From the NCBI GenBank assembly GCA_016721005.1, contig JADKJM010000005.1:310001-374000 (forward strand): a stretch of DNA of 64,000 bases. The letters are read 5' to 3'. The translations under genes were made by a program, and so were the position numbers. Source of the DNA: Flavobacteriales bacterium (GTDB taxonomy: Bacteria > Bacteroidota > Bacteroidia > Flavobacteriales_F > PHOS-HE28). Positions 61,728-64,000 of this stretch are shown here, piece by piece (the first letter of the stretch is position 1; every line of letters begins with the position of its first letter). The notes below the pieces were generated by a model. The model was not told the origin of the DNA, did not search any database, and saw only the letters and a list, made by a program, of their open reading frames with translations.

Positions 61728-63028
61728 TCGAGCGCGGCTACCGTCCGATCATCCTTGAACGCGGCAAGGATGTACGTTCACGACGACGTGACCTAGCGGC
61801 CATCAACAAGGAACACCTCGTGGATCCCGACAGCAACTACTGCTTCGGCGAAGGCGGCGCGGGTACATACAGCGATGGCAAACTGTACACGCGCAGTCAC
61901 AAGCGCGGCGATGTGGAAGGTGTGTTGCGCACGCTCGTTGCATTCGGCGCATCACCGGACATCCTCGTGGATGCGCATCCGCACATCGGCACGAACAAAT
62001 TGCCGGGGATCATCATCGCCATGCGCGAAGCGATCGAACGCGCAGGCGGAGAGGTGCGGTTCAACAGCCGCGTGACCGATCTGTTGATCGAGCAGCCGCG
62101 GATGCGTGGGGTGCAACTCGCGGATGGATCGACGCTGGAAGCGGATGTGGTGGTGCTCGCCACCGGACATGGCGCACGCGACATCTACCACTTGCTCCAT
62201 TCGAAAGGTGTCCGCATCGAGCGCAAGGACTTTGCGATCGGCGTGCGCGTGGAGCATCCGCAATCGATCATCGATCACGCGCAATACCATTGCGCGGTGC
62301 GCGATCCGTTGTTACCCCCAGCGAGCTACAGCCTCGTGCAGCAAGTGGAAGGGCTTGGTGTGTATTCCTTCTGCATGTGTCCTGGCGGGATCATCGCACC
62401 ATGCGCGACCTCACCGGATGAAGTGGTGACCAACGGATGGAGCCCGAGCAAGCGCAACAATCCGTTCGCGAATTCGGGGATCGTGGTGAGCCTCACCCCC
62501 GGCCCCTCTCCCTCGCTTCGCTCCGCTCGCGATGACGAGAGGGGAGGAATGCACCGAGCGCCTTTCGATCCGCAGGATCCACTAGCAGGCATGAACTACC
62601 AACGCGAGGTGGAACACAGCGCGTGGATGGCGGGCGGTCAGCGGCAAAGCGCGCCGGCCCAGCGATTGGATGATTTCATCATGCGTCGCATGTCCATGGA
62701 TCTACCCGATTGCAGTTACCTCCCGGGCATCGTTCCTTATCGATTGGATGAATTGCTTCCGGTGGAGATCGCTTCTCGCCTGCGCGAAGGCTTCATCGCG
62801 TTCGGACAGAAGATGCGTGGCTACCGGACCAATGAAGCCGTGGTCGTCGCTGTGGAGAGCCGCACGAGTTCACCGGTGCGGATCCCGCGCGATCGCGACA
62901 CACTTCAACATGTGGAAGTGGAAGGACTCTATCCCTGTGGCGAAGGCGCTGGTTACGCGGGCGGGATCGTGAGTGCTGCGATGGATGGTGAGCGCGTGGC
63001 CGCCGCGATACGGATCCCAGCGTCCTAA
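61724..63028 (+). CDS. FAD-dependent oxidoreductase (COG2509-like), C-terminal part
   Basis: About 434 residues: IERGYRPIILERGKDVRSRR, DSNYCFGEGGAGTYSDGKLYT, LVDAHPHIGTNKLPGII, FNSRVTDLLI and a C-terminal GEGAGYAGGIVSAAMDG, the FAD-binding signature of COG2509 NAD(FAD)-utilising dehydrogenases. An in-frame segment SLTPGPSPSLRSARDDERGG (about 62495-62560) derives from a palindromic repeat not expected in the family. With the N-terminal fragment it makes a protein of roughly 530 residues. Its 3' end overlaps trmH by 4 bp, convergently. Confidence 0.82.
   Translation: MIERGYRPIILERGKDVRSRRRDLAAINKEHLVDPDSNYCFGEGGAGTYSDGKLYTRSHKRGDVEGVLRTLVAFGASPDILVDAHPHIGTNKLPGIIIAMREAIERAGGEVRFNSRVTDLLIEQPRMRGVQLADGSTLEADVVVLATGHGARDIYHLLHSKGVRIERKDFAIGVRVEHPQSIIDHAQYHCAVRDPLLPPASYSLVQQVEGLGVYSFCMCPGGIIAPCATSPDEVVTNGWSPSKRNNPFANSGIVVSLTPGPSPSLRSARDDERGGMHRAPFDPQDPLAGMNYQREVEHSAWMAGGQRQSAPAQRLDDFIMRRMSMDLPDCSYLPGIVPYRLDELLPVEIASRLREGFIAFGQKMRGYRTNEAVVVAVESRTSSPVRIPRDRDTLQHVEVEGLYPCGEGAGYAGGIVSAAMDGERVAAAIRIPAS
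62495..62557 (+). repeat. palindromic repeat inserted in frame within the oxidoreductase gene
   Basis: The stretch from cctcacccccggcccc through ccctcgcttcgctccgctcgc to gagaggggag contains cccctctc...gagagggg arms and the words gcttcgctccgctcgc, as in the 58.2-58.4 kb repeats. It adds about 20 residues without shifting the frame. Confidence 0.6.
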
Positions 63029-63765
63029 TCCGACCGTCGGCTGTATTCCATGCACAAAGCCGAAGCCGCCATGGCCACGTTCAGTGATTCCGCCGCTCCG
63101 TATCGTGGCACCGAGATCATCCGAGGCTTCAACGCACGCACGGCATCTGAAGGGCCATGTGATTCACTTCCTAGTATCAAGATCGCTGGGCGCGGCAACG
63201 GAACATTGAAGACGCTCTCCCCTTCCATCGATGCCAGGTCAAGACGCGCACCTTCCGCACGCAAGCGGCCCAACTCCTTCGGAAGATCACCGCGATGCAC
63301 CGCAACCCGGAAGATCGAACCCATACTCGCTTGCACGCACTTCGGGTTGAATTCATCCACCGCATCCGCGCTGCACACGATCCGCTTCACGCCGAACCAA
63401 TCGGCGATACGAAGGATAGTACCCAGATTGCCCGGATCGGCGATCCCGTCCAACGCGATCACGAATTCATCGGCATCAAGGCGATCGATCACGCCGACCT
63501 TCGGTCGCTCCACCACCGCGATCACCTGATTGCCGCTCTCCAAGGTGCCCATTCGTTCCAACACATGATCCGGCCACACCTGCGTGCGTGCATCATTCGA
63601 TCGTTGCGCAGCCTCTTCCGTGGCGTGGATCTCGCGAATGATGAAGTCCGTGGCGAGCAGATCTTCCACCAACTTGGGACCCTGCACCAGGAAAGCGCCT
63701 TCCTGATCCCGGTACTTCCTTTGGTGTAGGGCGCGCACCGATGCGATTACGGACTTGATGCTCAA
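63025..63765 (-). CDS. TrmH/SpoU-type RNA 2'-O-methyltransferase
   Basis: A 246-residue SPOUT methyltransferase. QEGAFLVQGPKLVEDLL is the substrate-binding N-terminus; FVIALDGIADPGNLGTILRIADWFGVKRIV is motif 1; ILILGSESHGPSDAV and SVPRYGAAESLNVAMAASALCMEY are motifs 2 and 3, forming the knot. The start is a TTG at 63765 (SIKSVIASVRALHQRKY), as in close relatives (inference). It is divergent from tamL, a pairing common in Flavobacteria. Confidence 0.88.
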   Translation of the reverse strand: MSIKSVIASVRALHQRKYRDQEGAFLVQGPKLVEDLLATDFIIREIHATEEAAQRSNDARTQVWPDHVLERMGTLESGNQVIAVVERPKVGVIDRLDADEFVIALDGIADPGNLGTILRIADWFGVKRIVCSADAVDEFNPKCVQASMGSIFRVAVHRGDLPKELGRLRAEGARLDLASMEGESVFNVPLPRPAILILGSESHGPSDAVRALKPRMISVPRYGAAESLNVAMAASALCMEYSRRSD

Positions 63766-63773
63766 GGGTCGGA

Positions 63774-63781
63774 TATATTTG
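63774..63781 (+). promoter_or_regulatory. -7 box TATATTTG of tamL
   Basis: Perfect consensus on the plus strand, ending 3 nt before the GTG at 63785. Confidence 0.65.
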
Positions 63782-63784
63782 GCC

Positions 63785-64000
63785 GTGCTCGATCGCAACG
63801 CACGGCGAACGACGCCCAAAATAGGCAGCTCCATCCGTTCCTTGGGGATCAACCGAACGCATATCACAGCGGGTGTGGCAGCGCTGCTGCTGCTGGCGGG
63901 ATGCGATCCCACCCGGCGCGTGGCCGATGGCCAGTACCTGCTCAAAGCGAATTCCATGCACCTTGAAACCAAGGGCGCCAACAAAGCGGAATTGGAAGCG
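63785..64000 (+). CDS. tamL: TamL, BamA-family outer-membrane lipoprotein (N-terminus, runs off the window)
   Basis: A frame open from the GTG at 63785 to the last base. A basic N-terminus is followed by a lipoprotein signal (AALLLLAGC) and DPTRRVADGQYLLKANS, the start of the first POTRA-like region in TamL. TamL is the lipoprotein counterpart of TamA in Bacteroidota, working with TamB in outer-membrane biogenesis. The divergent TrmH-type gene supports the call. Confidence 0.75.
   Translation, partial: MLDRNARRTTPKIGSSIRSLGINRTHITAGVAALLLLAGCDPTRRVADGQYLLKANSMHLETKGANKAELEA

Overview
The window is a high-GC bacterial chromosome segment from Bacteroidota, most likely an environmental Flavobacteriales-type lineage (inference). 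Three kinds of evidence support this. First, several secreted proteins carry C-terminal type IX secretion (T9SS) sorting domains, and porT, tamL and an OlsF-type acyltransferase are present. Second, many genes and all three tRNAs are preceded by the Bacteroidota -7 box TAnnTTTG, or a local variant ending TTCG or TTGG. Third, starts lack consistent Shine-Dalgarno sequences. No rRNA, transposase, integrase or CRISPR array is seen.

Layout. 1-9 kb holds housekeeping and hypothetical genes: DUF1015, YggS, an outer-membrane DUF6089 protein, a HEAT protein, an Omp28-like T9SS cargo, a cupin and a THUMP RNA methyltransferase. 9.3-12.2 kb is paaABCD, the phenylacetyl-CoA epoxidase without its reductase. 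12-15.5 kb has a lower-GC hypothetical, a solitary antitoxin-like gene and a CCA-adding enzyme. 15.5-21.6 kb is a tightly packed membrane/MoxR/DUF58 operon. 21.6-30.6 kb carries a SixA-like phosphatase, OlsF, a transglutaminase-like membrane protein, an M23/LysM peptidase, tRNA-Leu(CAG), a DPP III-like peptidase and a small HD hydrolase. 30.7-40.3 kb is dominated by two giant T9SS cargo genes, one broken by several frameshifts.

40.3-51.9 kb is the accessory part. It contains a 70-bp hairpin array, a DEAD-box helicase, a four-helix-bundle (S23-like) gene next to an inverted repeat, an array of thirty 21-bp units, a dispersed repeat with a fixed hairpin in three copies, a cupredoxin pair, a methyltransferase, an mscS remnant, a partial duplicate of a desaturase gene, and a 79-bp array. 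52-64 kb returns to ordinary genes: a PhoD-like phosphatase, MarR, DUF983, MsrA, a C5 DNA methyltransferase beside a tRNA-Gly and its remnant, a response regulator, tRNA-Pro, a beta-propeller protein, porT, a frameshifted FAD oxidoreductase, a TrmH-type methyltransferase and the start of tamL.

The most striking non-coding signals are three. (1) A set of short inverted-repeat elements has arms built from degenerate 7-10 bp words and, in the best cases, a loop of about 48 nt. (2) At least eleven genes have the -7 box only 3-8 nt before the start codon, which predicts leaderless mRNAs. (3) The 43-49 kb region contains stacked arrays and a repeated hairpin. Single-base frameshifts in two otherwise intact genes suggest that some assembly errors are present.
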